From: Calliopum simillimum
Taxonomy: Eukaryota > Arthropoda > Insecta > Diptera > Lauxaniidae
Length of the DNA: 64,000 nt
Reading direction: 5' to 3'
NCBI GenBank assembly: GCA_951812925.1
Contig: OX638368.1
Span: 125,697,309 to 125,761,308 of the forward strand
Below the pieces are notes generated by a model that had not been told where the DNA came from, made no database searches, and saw only the letters and a list, made by a program, of their open reading frames with translations. Within the stretch, counting starts at the first letter, position 1, and every line of letters begins with the position of its first letter. Positions 1-10,494 of the stretch are shown piece after piece. The translations under genes and the position numbers were made by a program.

Positions 1-83
1 ATTTTCGGCAAAAAAAAAGGTTGGCCGGAGTCTTTCTGAATGGTTATGAAATTTATCATCGATTAATATTAAGATTGATCAAA

Positions 84-241
84 ATCCGCGATGACGGCAA
101 AACGTTCCGAAAATTTAATAATTCAAAAATCATTTAAAAATATTTCTGCCAGGCTATGACCATGCTGACCAAGCTTTTCTTATTCGTCTTAGTGTAAACT
201 ACCATTTTGCATTAAAAATTTCAGAATCCGCGATGACGGCA
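84..241 (+). repeat. Pair of 16-bp direct repeats near a LINE fragment
   Basis: The word ATCCGCGATGACGGCA occurs at 84-99 and again at 226-241. The second copy lies just beyond the 3' end of the LINE fragment on the minus strand. It could be a duplicated target, or a short dispersed repeat of which two copies are visible. No larger element can be defined between the copies. Confidence 0.5.
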
Positions 242-269
242 CTTTTAGTATTGCCGGCTCCCGGACCAC

Positions 270-567
270 TATGTTCATATCTACCTCTTCCGGTCATAAT
301 TCGAATAATGTGCTTTTGTGAAGTGAGTAGTGGGGTGATTTTATTTTGATGGGTTCCACCCCAACAGGCTAGCCCATATTCAATTTTTGAATGAAAAATT
401 CCATAATATATACACTTCAATAGTTTAACTGAACAAAAGCTTTTCAGAAGAAACATTTGTCTAATAGCTAGCATCGCATATTTCTTAAGAGCACTAGTGT
501 GTTCAGACCAACACATTTTTGAATCGAGTAGAACACCCAAGTATTTTAACTGCTCAATATATTTCAC
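270..567 (-). pseudogene. LINE (non-LTR retrotransposon) reverse transcriptase C-terminal fragment
   Basis: Read on the minus strand, about 95 codons encode the region just after the RT catalytic palm of jockey/CR1-like LINEs. The block KYLGVLLDSKMCWSEH is the conserved 'YLGV.LD..L.W..H' motif. It is followed by the helix YYGIFHSKIEYGLACWGG, matching 'YYALFHSHLSYGI..WG' of these elements. The frame stays open beyond about 270 but the residues there look unrelated. No upstream palm motifs (YxDD) are seen before the homology starts, so this is a short, 5'-truncated or fragmented relic. The clade is inferred from motif style only. Confidence 0.75.
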
Positions 568-699
568 ACAAACGTAAATTTATAAAAATTACTCAGCAAT
601 GTTGTGAATTTTCTCAGCATTTAAAATTTTAACCAGTATCTGTATGAAAATTTTACTTAGTTTCTGAATGGCTCCCTTTTTATTCGAAGATTATGAAAA

Positions 700-2170
700 A
701 TTTAACACGGTTAGAGTGGACGGAACGGATGCAACGGATTTGACGAACGACACGTGAAAAATAAGAGGAATATATGTAAAGCACGGACACACCGCACACA
801 ATGCACACAAGAGCCGCAATGTCCATGTTCAGCGAGATATAATGTAGTATAACGTGTCAAAGTGTCTTATCGTTTCATCGTTAAAGATTGGGCGTGGCAT
901 TTATTCGATTATGCCTAGTCTACGGTCAGTAAGAGGGGTTGGAGTAACCCAGCAGAAGACATTGCCAGTTAGCAGTCTCTCTCGTTTCGTAGTTGGTAGG
1001 GTTGTGGAGAAGATTGTCTCTTCCACAATTCAGACGGGAGGCAATGGATTGGTCTGGTCCAACCTTTCTAACCTTGTGTTATGCACGGCCGGTTATAAAG
1101 GGTGTCAAAGTTGTGGACCGTATGGTCGCAATGGAGGCGAAAGATGGTGACGCATGGGGAGGTGGAGGATCTAGGTTCTCCTCGACAATTTAGCTAGGCT
1201 AGCCCCGAGGGGGGTGAGGGATCTGATCAGACAATCCGGATCTCCTGCCGCCAGAATCGTTGGTATAAGTTGTTTTAAACGTTGGTTAACAGGAGGTTAA
1301 CGGAGGGGTGATGGAACGAAACAAGAGAGACTGTTGGCTAGACGTTGTCCCATGTCTGGCTTCAAGCAGCCTGCTGCCTCCCAGCGGCAACCCTTGGTAA
1401 TGGTGGTTAGCGGTGACACTGATGACCGCAGTGTCGCTGTCGGCTACCAGCCAAAGCAGAAAGGCGGAAGGGCGTGACTTTTGGAGGGATGAGGGTTTTT
1501 CCCTTTTATCCCTATTGTCACGTACGCTTATGGCAAAGTGGTAAAAAAACCAATCCAAGTAGAATTCGGAGGGTTTTCCTGAGAAACCCGCACTTGGCAA
1601 CATGTTTCCATGATCCATAGTAAGTCGAGTCGTATATGGTAAAGTGTCCATAGCAACCTTGGATAGGACTACCTCTCACAAGAAGGTCTTGAGCTGTCTT
1701 GAAGGGAGGGATGCACCAAGAAACGTGTTCCCAATAATAGTAGCGTATTGCTACGAAATTTGATCAGAGATTATTCTGGTACCACGGGAGTCAGTAGCCC
1801 TTTGGAGCATCCGGTTTGCTGGATATTCCAACTGACTATTGGGATGGCCCTTCGGGGAGTTTCGTGGTGGCTGTGTTTTCGACCTAAATCGCAAGAAGAG
1901 TTTGAATACTCGGTGTGGAGTTGCATTCTCAACCGGGTGCCATGACCCAAAGAATGGCAGAGGTTTTTGATAGTCCTCATTTCTCTACCATTGGAAGGAA
2001 TTGTGTCTGATCGCATGATTCTAAAAATGGAAACTAACTATCGGCTTTATGCTGAAGGATGGTTGCGCCGTCCGTCGTACTCAGACCGTGTGTGAAGAAC
2101 ACCGTGGGATTAAGCCATCATAGCAGGTGCTCACGTTAAACACATGAGACTTCTGCGGTCAGTATATGGC
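700..2170. other. GC-richer block of unknown origin, no gene recognised
   Basis: This 1.5-kb block is clearly less AT-rich than its surroundings and has no recognisable protein in any frame. Frames of up to about 120 codons on both strands lack motifs. Its composition, a GGTACCACGGGAG-type word near 1780 and the absence of coding sequence would fit the untranslated 5' region of a non-LTR element, but I cannot assign it. On the minus strand it lies inside the presumed first intron of the transporter gene at 3547-3816. Confidence 0.35.
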
Positions 2171-2281
2171 ATTTTTTTTCTATACCTATTAAATATAAAA
2201 GAATTCTCATGAGCGTCGCGTCGTATAAATGGTGAGCGTACAAAAATGTCATTAGTGTCACGAGTGCCATGTTATAAATAA

Positions 2282-2526
2282 ACTAGTTAGGTTGTTAACT
2301 TTAGCCTGGCCAAAAATTAAATTCAATGCAGCATTTTGAGAACTTTGCTTGTATGGAAAGTGTCACGCACTCTATTTTTCGAATCTACCAAAATTCTAAC
2401 CAGAGATTTCAGAGTGAAATTTGGTTAGATTATCTCAAAAAACTCTTTGAGTATAGCATTTTGAAATTTTTGCTTATATGAATTTTCTGAAAAAATAAAA
2501 TGAATATACCCTGGGTGTAGCGTATA
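2282..2526 (+). mobile_element. Internally deleted mini-me-like element
   Basis: The left end (ACTAGTTAGGTTGTT, then TAGCCTGGCCAAAAATTAAAT) and the right end (GAATATACCCTGGGTGTAG) match the ends of the three longer copies at 13334, 17274 and 19354. Inside are two partial copies of the approximately 142-bp internal unit (the 'GAAATTTGGTTAGATTATCTCAAAAAAC' type phrase, split here). The TA/GTCY core module seen near the right end of the other copies is missing, so this copy has lost its 3' interior. Members of the family carry subterminal inverted TACCCTACAC/GTGTAGGGTA words; here the left one is eroded. Confidence 0.8.
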
Positions 2527-3546
2527 GTCGGATGTCTTAAGTACTTGCTGAATCTATTTCACTGCAGTCAAACTCTGTGTGCATATTGTAGTAAACTAAA
2601 GAACCGGTACATTAATGAGGTACAGTCTTGAATACAAAATACTTGTTGAGTGTATTACATGTAATTTCATAGTACCTACTCGGTATTCGCGTGTACACCT
2701 TTTGGTTGTATTTTAGACGCGTTCTCTTTTGTTTGGCATTAAGTCGCAACAGGTGGAAGTCATGTTAGTGGAAATAGTTCAGACATTATTTATCTGTTGG
2801 TATTTTCTGCCGCCAAAGTGTCTCAAAGGAAATTATAAATATCTACGAGTACGTAGTCAGCTTATGGTGCTTAGAGCTTTTTGCTGATTACTTTTGTTAA
2901 CAATAAAATATGAGTATGAGGCATTTGATTTAACTTTGGATGATTGAAAATTTTTATAAAATTGTTTGCTGACATTGTAACTATGTACTCGTTCATGTTT
3001 TCTTATAATAATTTTGATAAATATAAACGTTTTATCATTGCTTTGGAAGATGGGAAGCTAACTTTATCATTAGTAAATTTTACTTTTTGCAAAATCATTA
3101 AATTTGCAAATGAAAAACAATAAAAATGAGATAAAATGATTTTAAATAATTAATTGTATTAATTCAAAAATCAGGATGTTTTCAACAAAAACAACACCTG
3201 TTCCACTGGATTATCAAATCACCTACAATTCCAGTTTATACAGATTGTTTTGACACGCTTATCGGTTTAGAACAGATGTGTGCACAGATAATTTACATAT
3301 CAAAATAAAATTCCTAAGGAATAAATATGTACAAGATTTTTATTTATTTCGAAAATACCAACAATGTGTGTAAAAAAACAGAAAGTAATGAATTAAATTT
3401 GTGCTTCAGTTATGCAAATATCATTCATTATAAAATTTGCTGAATAATAAATTGAGATGCTTCATACATGTTCATTTATGTATGTATATATTACGAGTAA
3501 ACGCTATATATGATGTATATGATGTACATATGTACATAATACTCAC
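2527..3546. other. Presumed intron of the transporter gene, AT-rich, nothing else seen
   Basis: Following the splice donor of the exon at 3547-3816, this sequence and the whole stretch down to position 1 should be intronic on the minus strand. I see no exon continuing the transporter (transmembrane segments 2-3) in any frame, and no recognisable repeat family here. Confidence 0.45.
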
Positions 3547-3816
3547 CATTGAAAACAAGCCCGATATCACCCATACAATTAATGCCAAATTAACGCTGCC
3601 CGTATTCATGAGTACACCAGTGGGTGATACGAAAATTCCGGAACCAATAATAGAACCAACAATCACAGTACAACCGTTTAATAGACTCATTTTGGCCTTA
3701 AGTGTAACTTCCCCACCGCCATCGTCGGCTGCAACCTTAGCGGGCGTTTCACCATTTCCATTAACCACTGAATTTTTGCGTGAGGAATTTTTACGATTTA
3801 ATGATTCGTTTTCCAT
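3547..3816 (-). CDS. N-terminal coding exon of an SLC7/LAT-type amino-acid transporter
   Basis: This exon encodes the first 90 residues of a membrane amino-acid exchanger of the APC superfamily, probably a light subunit of a heteromeric transporter at the plasma membrane. Residues 1-42 are a hydrophilic, Ser/Asn/Gly-rich cytoplasmic tail. Residues about 44-66 (SLLNGCTVIVGSIIGSGIF) are transmembrane segment 1 with the diagnostic G-S-G-I-F substrate-binding motif, followed by VSPTGVL. Residues about 75-90 begin segment 2. The start is supported by the context AAAAATGG and by upstream divergence. The last codon is ATG, directly followed by the donor GTGAGT (complement at 3541-3546), giving a phase-0 intron. 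Family members run to about 500 residues, so about four fifths is missing, and no later exon occurs in the 3.5 kb to the window edge. The sequence resembles Drosophila LAT-type proteins (the JhI-21/minidiscs/CG1607 group). The exact orthologue is not decided. There are no frame breaks; it looks like a live exon. Confidence 0.85.
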
Positions 3817-4522
3817 TTTTTATGCGTATGGAGGAGGGAGGATGCCGTGGAGGTTGGAAATACGTGGGCACTAGCAGCGGCGTTGGTGTTTTTAATGATG
3901 ATGGCACACAGTTTTCGCACTTATTTCTTGTGTTTAGATCAAATTACAGGTAGCTTCGTGAGGATGATTTAATTTTCTGTAAATAGATAGATAAGGTAAT
4001 TTTTTAGATAATTAAAATGAAAAAATTCGTAAACAAGACAACTACATACGCACATATCCATAATAGTGTATGGAATATCAAATATATGAAATAAAATCAA
4101 TGTTATTATTAAAGTATTAGTACCGAAATATTCAACCCACTTCTAATATTCTTTTTCAAGAAAACTAGAATAACCTTTACGGTTCATAAAACTTGTGACG
4201 CGGTCTGATAAAACCATATTTTACTTGTCAAAAGTCAAAATTAACTTTTTTCTGAGTCGAATGACATCTAAATTGGGTAAATATGTTGATAATTGAGGTG
4301 CTGCGAAAATTAACGCCAGACGGAGACTTAGGGCGTTTTTGCCCGATTCGTTTTTTTGAAAAGTTTTGGTTCTCAAATTTATGTGTACTTAATTTCAACT
4401 TCCAATTCCGTTCAAAAAATGTGGTAGAGCAATATGTATATACTGTTTGAAGAGTTGCGTGCAAGAAGGGCGTGGTGCGACTTGGGGCGTTATTGCTTAA
4501 ATCAGTTCGCGGTAGGAAAAAC
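3817..4522. other. Upstream flank of the transporter exon, 5' UTR or UTR intron
   Basis: Upstream (on the minus strand) of the start codon lies A-rich leader-like sequence to about 3960, then AT-rich sequence with no recognisable repeat. No TATA box or initiator can be assigned with confidence, so the transcription start, or an upstream non-coding exon, is not located. Confidence 0.3.
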
Positions 4523-4772
4523 GGTTTTTACTCAAAACCAAAGTGCCTAACGAAAAAAGTGTATATGACAAAAAATGCTTAGAATCGTAAAAAATACGTG
4601 TGAATTTTTTAAGAATTTTTTGGAACATTTTATAATTTTGCAAAAATTGGTCAAAACAAAAAAAAAAAAAAAAAAATTTTTAAAAATTCACACGCATTCT
4701 TTGAACAATTCTGAGCATTTTTTGCCTTATACACTTTTTTCGTCACGCACCTTGGTCTTGAGTAAAAATAAA
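4523..4772. repeat. Short fold-back repeat with poly-A loop (hinge-motif family)
   Basis: Arms of roughly 95 bp (about 4523-4620 and 4676-4772) are inverted copies: TTTTTACTCAAAACCAAAG ... GTGTGAATTTTTTAA on the left, and its near complement on the right. The loop contains an A19 run (4658-4676). Each arm includes the word ACGAAAAAAGTGTATA followed by (A/G)GCAAAAAATGC (4543-4578 and, inverted, 4715-4748). The same word sits at the hinge of the large palindromes at 40251 and 52128. Confidence 0.8.
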
Positions 4773-4959
4773 AATATTAACCAGGTACAAGTTTAGATGC
4801 AAATGTTTGCATGCACTTTATAAAATCGGTTAAATCGTTTTTTATTATTTATTTTTTTTGTTTAAACTTTACATTAAAGTAAATATGACTTAAATTTTTT
4901 CAAAACAATTATCATGCTGTAAGTTTATTTGAAAATTCTGAATTTACTAAAACAGTAAG

Positions 4960-5768
4960 GTAAAATTTATTTTTTTTTTTAGTTTTTGGAACAGATGATG
5001 ATTTACATTATTAGCTACCAACAATGAAAATACATTGATGGTCGGAGCTTACTGTTCAGTGTTTTTGAGTAAAACAACAATAAAAACACAAAAAACAAGG
5101 CAAAAATACACATAAATAAAAAAAGCAAAAAAATGTATCGGAAGGCTGGTTTGCGTTACTAGTTTCGGGACCCACCACAGGTCAAAATTGACTATAATAA
5201 GTCAATTCCTCATCAGACGCTTTGCCGACATCTTATAGAAATCTGCAAGCATACTTTATTTAACTTTTAGCATAGATTATACGAGAATCACAGCTACAAG
5301 AAAAACACAGCACATGCAAAAATTCCAATTTCTTTGTTTTTTCCCTTTATATGCATTGCCCTGCCGTTGTGAGTCATCGATATTATACTATTTTTGCATA
5401 GCGCTTCGTTTGCAAGGGGAAAAACAAAGAAATTGGAATTTTTGCATGTGCTGTGTTTTTCTTGTAGCTGTGATTCTCGTCTAATCTATGCTAAAAGTTA
5501 AATAAAGTATGCTTGCAGATTTCTATAAGATGTCGGCAAAGCGTCTGATGAGGAATTGACTTATTATAGTCAATTTTGACCTGTGGTGGGTCCCGAAACT
5601 AGTAACGCAAACCAGCCTTCCGATACATTTTTTTGCTTTTTTTATTTATGTGTATTTTTGCCTTGTTTTTTGTGTTTTTATTGTTGTTTTACTCAAAAAC
5701 ACTGAACAGTAAGCTCCGACCATCAATGTATTTTCATTGTTGGTAGCTAATAATGTAAAATTTATTTT
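4960..5768. mobile_element. Long near-perfect palindrome (5002-5759) inserted into another repeat
   Basis: The arms, about 350 bp each, are almost identical (for example GGTCGGAGCTTACTGTTCAG at 5041 and its complement near 5703). They are separated by a spacer of about 55 bp around 5360-5415. The 14-bp word GTAAAATTTATTTT flanks it at 4960-4973 and 5755-5768. Joining the outer flanks recreates a sequence present uninterrupted, in reverse, at 14371-14460, so the palindrome is a later insertion and the 14-bp word is a plausible target duplication. There is no coding capacity; the element class is unknown. Confidence 0.75.
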
Positions 5769-5860
5769 AATGAGTGACAATATTGACTTGAAATTCTAGT
5801 AAAATTTACTAGAAATAAATTAGTATGAACTTTTTATTTCTCGGTATAGATATCGATGTA

Positions 5861-6123
5861 ATATCGTCGGGTTAAAACTTAGTACAATTAGACAACAAAA
5901 TTTTGTTTTGTTTTGAGAAAAACGAGTTTCAAGTTTTTTGAAATTTAATTTTTGTATGGGATTTTGAAGTTTTCAACTTTTGCTTTTTGAATAAAACTGG
6001 ATGGTAAACACATTTCAAAAAACCGACTAGATACGAACCTTCGCATATTCATCTTGTTTCTGTGAACTTAACTCAAAATATCAAACATATAGATGCCTAT
6101 TTGTAGTTTTAACCCGACGATAT
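5861..6123. repeat. 263-bp MITE-like unit with 18-bp terminal inverted repeats
   Basis: ATATCGTCGGGTTAAAAC at 5861-5878 is repeated as an exact inverted copy at 6106-6123. The interior is AT-rich with no coding sequence. The size and termini fit a miniature inverted-repeat element, but no clear target duplication is visible. Confidence 0.55.
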
Positions 6124-7810
6124 GCTCATGTGCCCCTAACATATCAATACTTCCAACATACAAATTGGTAACTCAAGTTACCAACTTTTTACATAAGACT
6201 CCATCTTGTGTCAAATTTTGGTACCTCCAGCTTGAAATTTGAAGTGCTATGAGCTATTTGTAAAGTTACAACCCAAATTTATTTTATGACGCTTTCCAGC
6301 TAATTTTTATCGAAATTTGCAGTTGGGTCCTCAGATTTTTATATAAATCCACAGATCTGTTTTAAGTGCTCAGCATGGAGACCTTTTTGCGAAAAACTAA
6401 TAATAAGGGGTCCAGAGGTTACAAGTTATGGGGGTGGAATTTCAGAGTGACAAAGTAGTGTTTTTGCGAAAAATCGATATAATGTTTTTTCTAAGTTCCG
6501 CCATTTTGTTAAAAATTAATTTTTTTAATTTTTCTTTTCGGATTCTTGTAGCATTTTAAATGGTATTTTATTGTCCATTTTTAAATTTGGAAAACTTTGG
6601 AAATTTACAAAATGGCGGCCATTTCTTGAAAAAATCCTAAAAGTTGATTTTCTCCAAAAAATATTTGTCATTTTTGATTTTTTTTAACAGTAATTGTGCA
6701 ACACAATTTTTTTGTAGATATAAGTTTTTCGCGACCTTTTGCACCCGACAACTCACGAAGGCAACAACTCTCAAGGTTTGAGTAGAACAAATGTTCATGC
6801 CTGCTATTGGAAGAATACAAACAAAAAAATTCAGCTTTGATACTATGAGGAGGGTCAGCCAAGCGCAAGCTCTTAATCTAATAGGTTTTCATTCAAAAAA
6901 AAAAAAAAAAAGAAGAAGAACAAAATACAAAAATGAACGTAACTAAAAACTAAATATGGTTTCAAGTTACCAACTCGTCGATGGACGTATAATTCATCCG
7001 AGCCCAAAAGTTTCAGAGGCATGTCCTGAAAAAAGTTTTTACGAAGGCGACATATTCATCTGGGCTTGAGTTGAAAATATTTTATTGTTTTTGTGAATTA
7101 CACTAGATGTATTGCACAGAAATTATCTGCTAATTTTTTAATTTATCTGTTCGAAAAGTTAATACAATATTTCAGAGAACTTTGAAGAAAAAATCCCGGA
7201 ATTAGCAGCTACTTATATGTTTATCTCATATAAACAAAAAATCATTGTTTTTAATTAAAAATCAAATCTCAAGTATTTTTAAATATTTTTTAACACAATA
7301 GGAAATAATTTAAAGTTAAAAGTTCAGTAAGCGATAGGTTCTTATCTCATAAGAGATTTGCTCTTCATGCTTGTATGAAAATATGATTTTTCGACCCATC
7401 CATATTATATGACTCATTTGTTTTTGTGATTGATTTAATTTTTGATCCCACGTGCTTAACATAAATCTTCCTGTAATTATCATTATGTTCTTACTTAGTG
7501 ACATAATTAAGTACAAGGCAAGGACCGATTGATTCTTGACTTTGACATTGAATAAAAGTTTGCATTGTTTTTAAGCCTAAATGCCAGCGTGTTATCAATA
7601 TTGTTTTTATTTTTTATGAATTTAAAAAGCTTATGAATATGTACGACAGAATTTATTTTTAAAAAATAAAATTAATTTATTTTTATAGCTCAATAAAATG
7701 CTTAGTTTTATAAGAACTAGTTTACTTGTGCATAAGTTGCTTAATTATTGAAAATATGAAGTGTTATTTAAGAACGAATTGGGCTTAGAGAAATAAATTT
7801 CTAGAAATTT
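6124..7810. other. AT-rich sequence, no gene recognised
   Basis: No coding region or assignable repeat is seen. An A17 run at 6895-6911, followed by AGAAGAAGAA, is the only low-complexity landmark; it could be the tail of a retroposed sequence, but its body is not recognised. Confidence 0.4.
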
Positions 7811-8264
7811 AAAATTGATTTTTTTATTGAACTTTTAGTCATATATTTGCAAAGATCGATTTACATATAAATCTATCAATGCATTTTCTAACACATAATT
7901 ATGACATATGTTTCGTCTTTCGCCACAAAGACTCATCAGACTATTTTTGTTGTAATTATAATTATATTTATTTCACTAAATTAATTATAATTGAAAAATT
8001 GTAAGTTTGAAAACTTTTTGTATTTTTGGCCTGGGCGGGAGTTGAACCAGGAACCCCCAGGTGAAATAAATATAATTATAATTACAACAAAAATAGTCTG
8101 ATGAGTCTTTGTGGCGAAAGACGAAACATATGTCACTATAGCTGTGTTTTTAATCCGTTCCTTGATTTGTCATAATTATGTGTTAGAAAATGCATTGATA
8201 GATTTATATGTAAATCGATCTTTGCAAATATATGACTAAAAGTTCAATTAAAAAATCAATTTTC
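7811..8264. repeat. Fold-back of a tRNA-derived SINE 3' half
   Basis: Left (7811-7980) and right (8060-8264) arms are inverted copies of the same SINE body, with the words AGTCTGATGAGTCTTTGTGG and CATAATTATGTGTTAG. Between them a minus-strand tRNA B-box-like word (complement of GGAGTTGAACC, 8038-8048) marks the head of the left SINE. The right arm keeps about 38 bp that the left arm lacks. A diverged single copy with the same order of parts is at 46965-47275. Confidence 0.7.
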
Positions 8265-8328
8265 AATATATATATGTCATTAAGTAACACACTTAAAAAT
8301 TCTTAATAGAAATTTAAAGTACATAACA

Positions 8329-9178
8329 GTAGGGGAAGAGTACCGCCAGCGTGCAGGGTTCGGCTGTGGACACCCCCCCGTAACTTTTGACAGAAAACAA
8401 ATGCGGCTGTTCTGACGAATGTTAAGCGCGTGTTATGACAGCACAAAGTTTTTGTGCATTTACCGGAGCAAACAGACGCATTTGCTTCATGCTGGAAAGA
8501 AAATAATTTTTGAATAAGGGAAAGTCAACACAAAAGTTTTTCTCAATAATTTTCCAAGTGCGATAAATCGAAGTGAATCAATCGAAAAGCTGAATGCAAT
8601 CTATATTTATGCAGTAAATTTATTATATTTTGTAATTCAAAACCGAATGCAACCAAAATGTTCACACAACACAATTTGCTTAATGTTTTTTAAAGTGGCT
8701 ATCAGAGTCGAGTATGGGCCCCGGATTGGTCCGGGTATGGGCACCCCTCTTTTTTTATTTAAAGCGTGTGTTTTACTGAAATATCGTCGTGGATGCCAAC
8801 ATTACTAATCTAAATGGTATTCTTATGCCATTTTACGCTTTTTTACTGGAAAAGAAACAACCAATAAGCTCTTTAAAGATATCGTAGAAAAAAAGTTATT
8901 TTAATTAAGTGTGGGTGTTGAGGTGGTATATCCATTTTTGACCGATTTTCTAAGGGTGCCCACAGCCGGACCAAAATTTTTTTTTTGGCAAAAATGATCA
9001 CTTCGCTATTTTCTTTATATAATTTTTCCAACTGAAGAAATCAATTTACTTTCTTCACTAATAGTTAGCTAAGGTCTTTAGCTTTCCATTGACATTTATA
9101 TGTCTGTATAATATACATTTGGTCAAAAGTTATGAGTCGAAAATAAAATGGTGCCCACACCCGGTACCCTTCCCCTAC
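8329..9178. mobile_element. 850-bp TIR-bounded non-autonomous DNA element
   Basis: The left end GTAGGGGAAGAGTACCG and the right end (complement GTAGGGGAAGGGTACCG) match as terminal inverted repeats. They continue subterminally as GGTGTGGGCACC-like and TAACTTTTGAC-like words. Internal words such as GTATGGGCCCCGG and GCCCACAGCCGGACC echo the ends. No coding frame of note. No convincing target duplication, so the superfamily is open. Confidence 0.65.
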
Positions 9179-10494
9179 ATTTGTATGTATTTTAAAAGTT
9201 TAAAAGTTATAAGCTTAAAACAAAAATATTATATTTATGTATAATAGGGTGAGCCGATTTGAAAACTGATCTCGGCTACCCCCTATGTGAAATTTCATTC
9301 AATTCTATGAATATTTGCCCAAGGAACTATACCTCTGCGTTCAACTTTAGTTCGGCGCATTTTTGATCGAAAATTTTACCTTTTATTAATATTTTTTTTA
9401 TTTTCATATTAAATTTTCAAAACTTTTATAAAGACAAAAGTAATGTCATTATATGATTTGGCTGGTATTCTGTCAGTAATCAATTAAATTGGGTTTTGTT
9501 TACATAAAAAGTTTACTTAATGGTTTGGAATTGATGCCATATATTTAAAAAAGTGATATGGGTCAAATAGTCGGTTATTATGACCGACTTTCAAAATAAA
9601 CGATTCATATTTTGGGATGAATTTTTTCAAACATAACACCAACCTAGGCTGAAAGTTCATTCAATTCTATGAATATTTGCCCAAGGAACCATACCTCTAC
9701 GTTCAACTTTAGTTAGGTGCAAAATTTTACCTTGCGTTTAATATTTATTTTTATGCTTGATTTTCAAAATTCCTCTATAGGAATATAAAAGTAATATCAT
9801 AATATCTTTTGGCTGGTTTTAGGAAATAAATTAGCCGCTTTTTTTAATTTTACAGAACAATATATCAAAAATCCATGTAAAAATATGGATCGTTTATAAT
9901 AAATCGGTTATTTGACCGATATAATTTTTTGGAATAAATAAATATAATCAATTCCACGCTATCAAGTAAACTTTTCATAAAAACAGAACCCAATTTTATT
10001 GATTACTGACAGAATACCAGCCAAAACAGGTTATGATATTACATTTGACTCTAGAAGAATTTTGAAAATTAAGCATAAAAATAAATATTAAACGCAGGAT
10101 AAAATTTTCAATCGAAAATGCGCCGAACTAAAGTTGAACGTAGAGGTATGGTTCCTTGGGCAAATATTCATAGAATTGAATGAACTTTCAGCCTGGGTTG
10201 GTGTTTTGTTTGAAAAAATTCATCCAAAAATATGAATCGTTTATTTTGAAAGTCGGTCATAATAATCGACTTTTTGACCCATATCACTTTTTTAAATATA
10301 TGGCATCAATTCTACGCTATCAAGTAAACTTCTTATGTAAACAAAACCCAATTTAATTGATTACTGACAGAATACCAGCCAAATCATATAATGACATTAC
10401 TTTTGTCTTTATAAAAGTTTTGAAAATTTAATATGAAAATAAAAAAAATATTAATAAAAGGTAAAATTTTCGATCAAAAATGCGCCGAACTAAA

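Noticed and set aside
850..1200. 98-codon frame in the GC-richer block
   Set aside because: No motif, other frames equally open, and the block looks like untranslated repeat DNA.
4228..4464. 78-codon minus frame upstream of the transporter exon
   Set aside because: No motif, Asn/Lys/Phe-rich composition and no splice relation to the exon.
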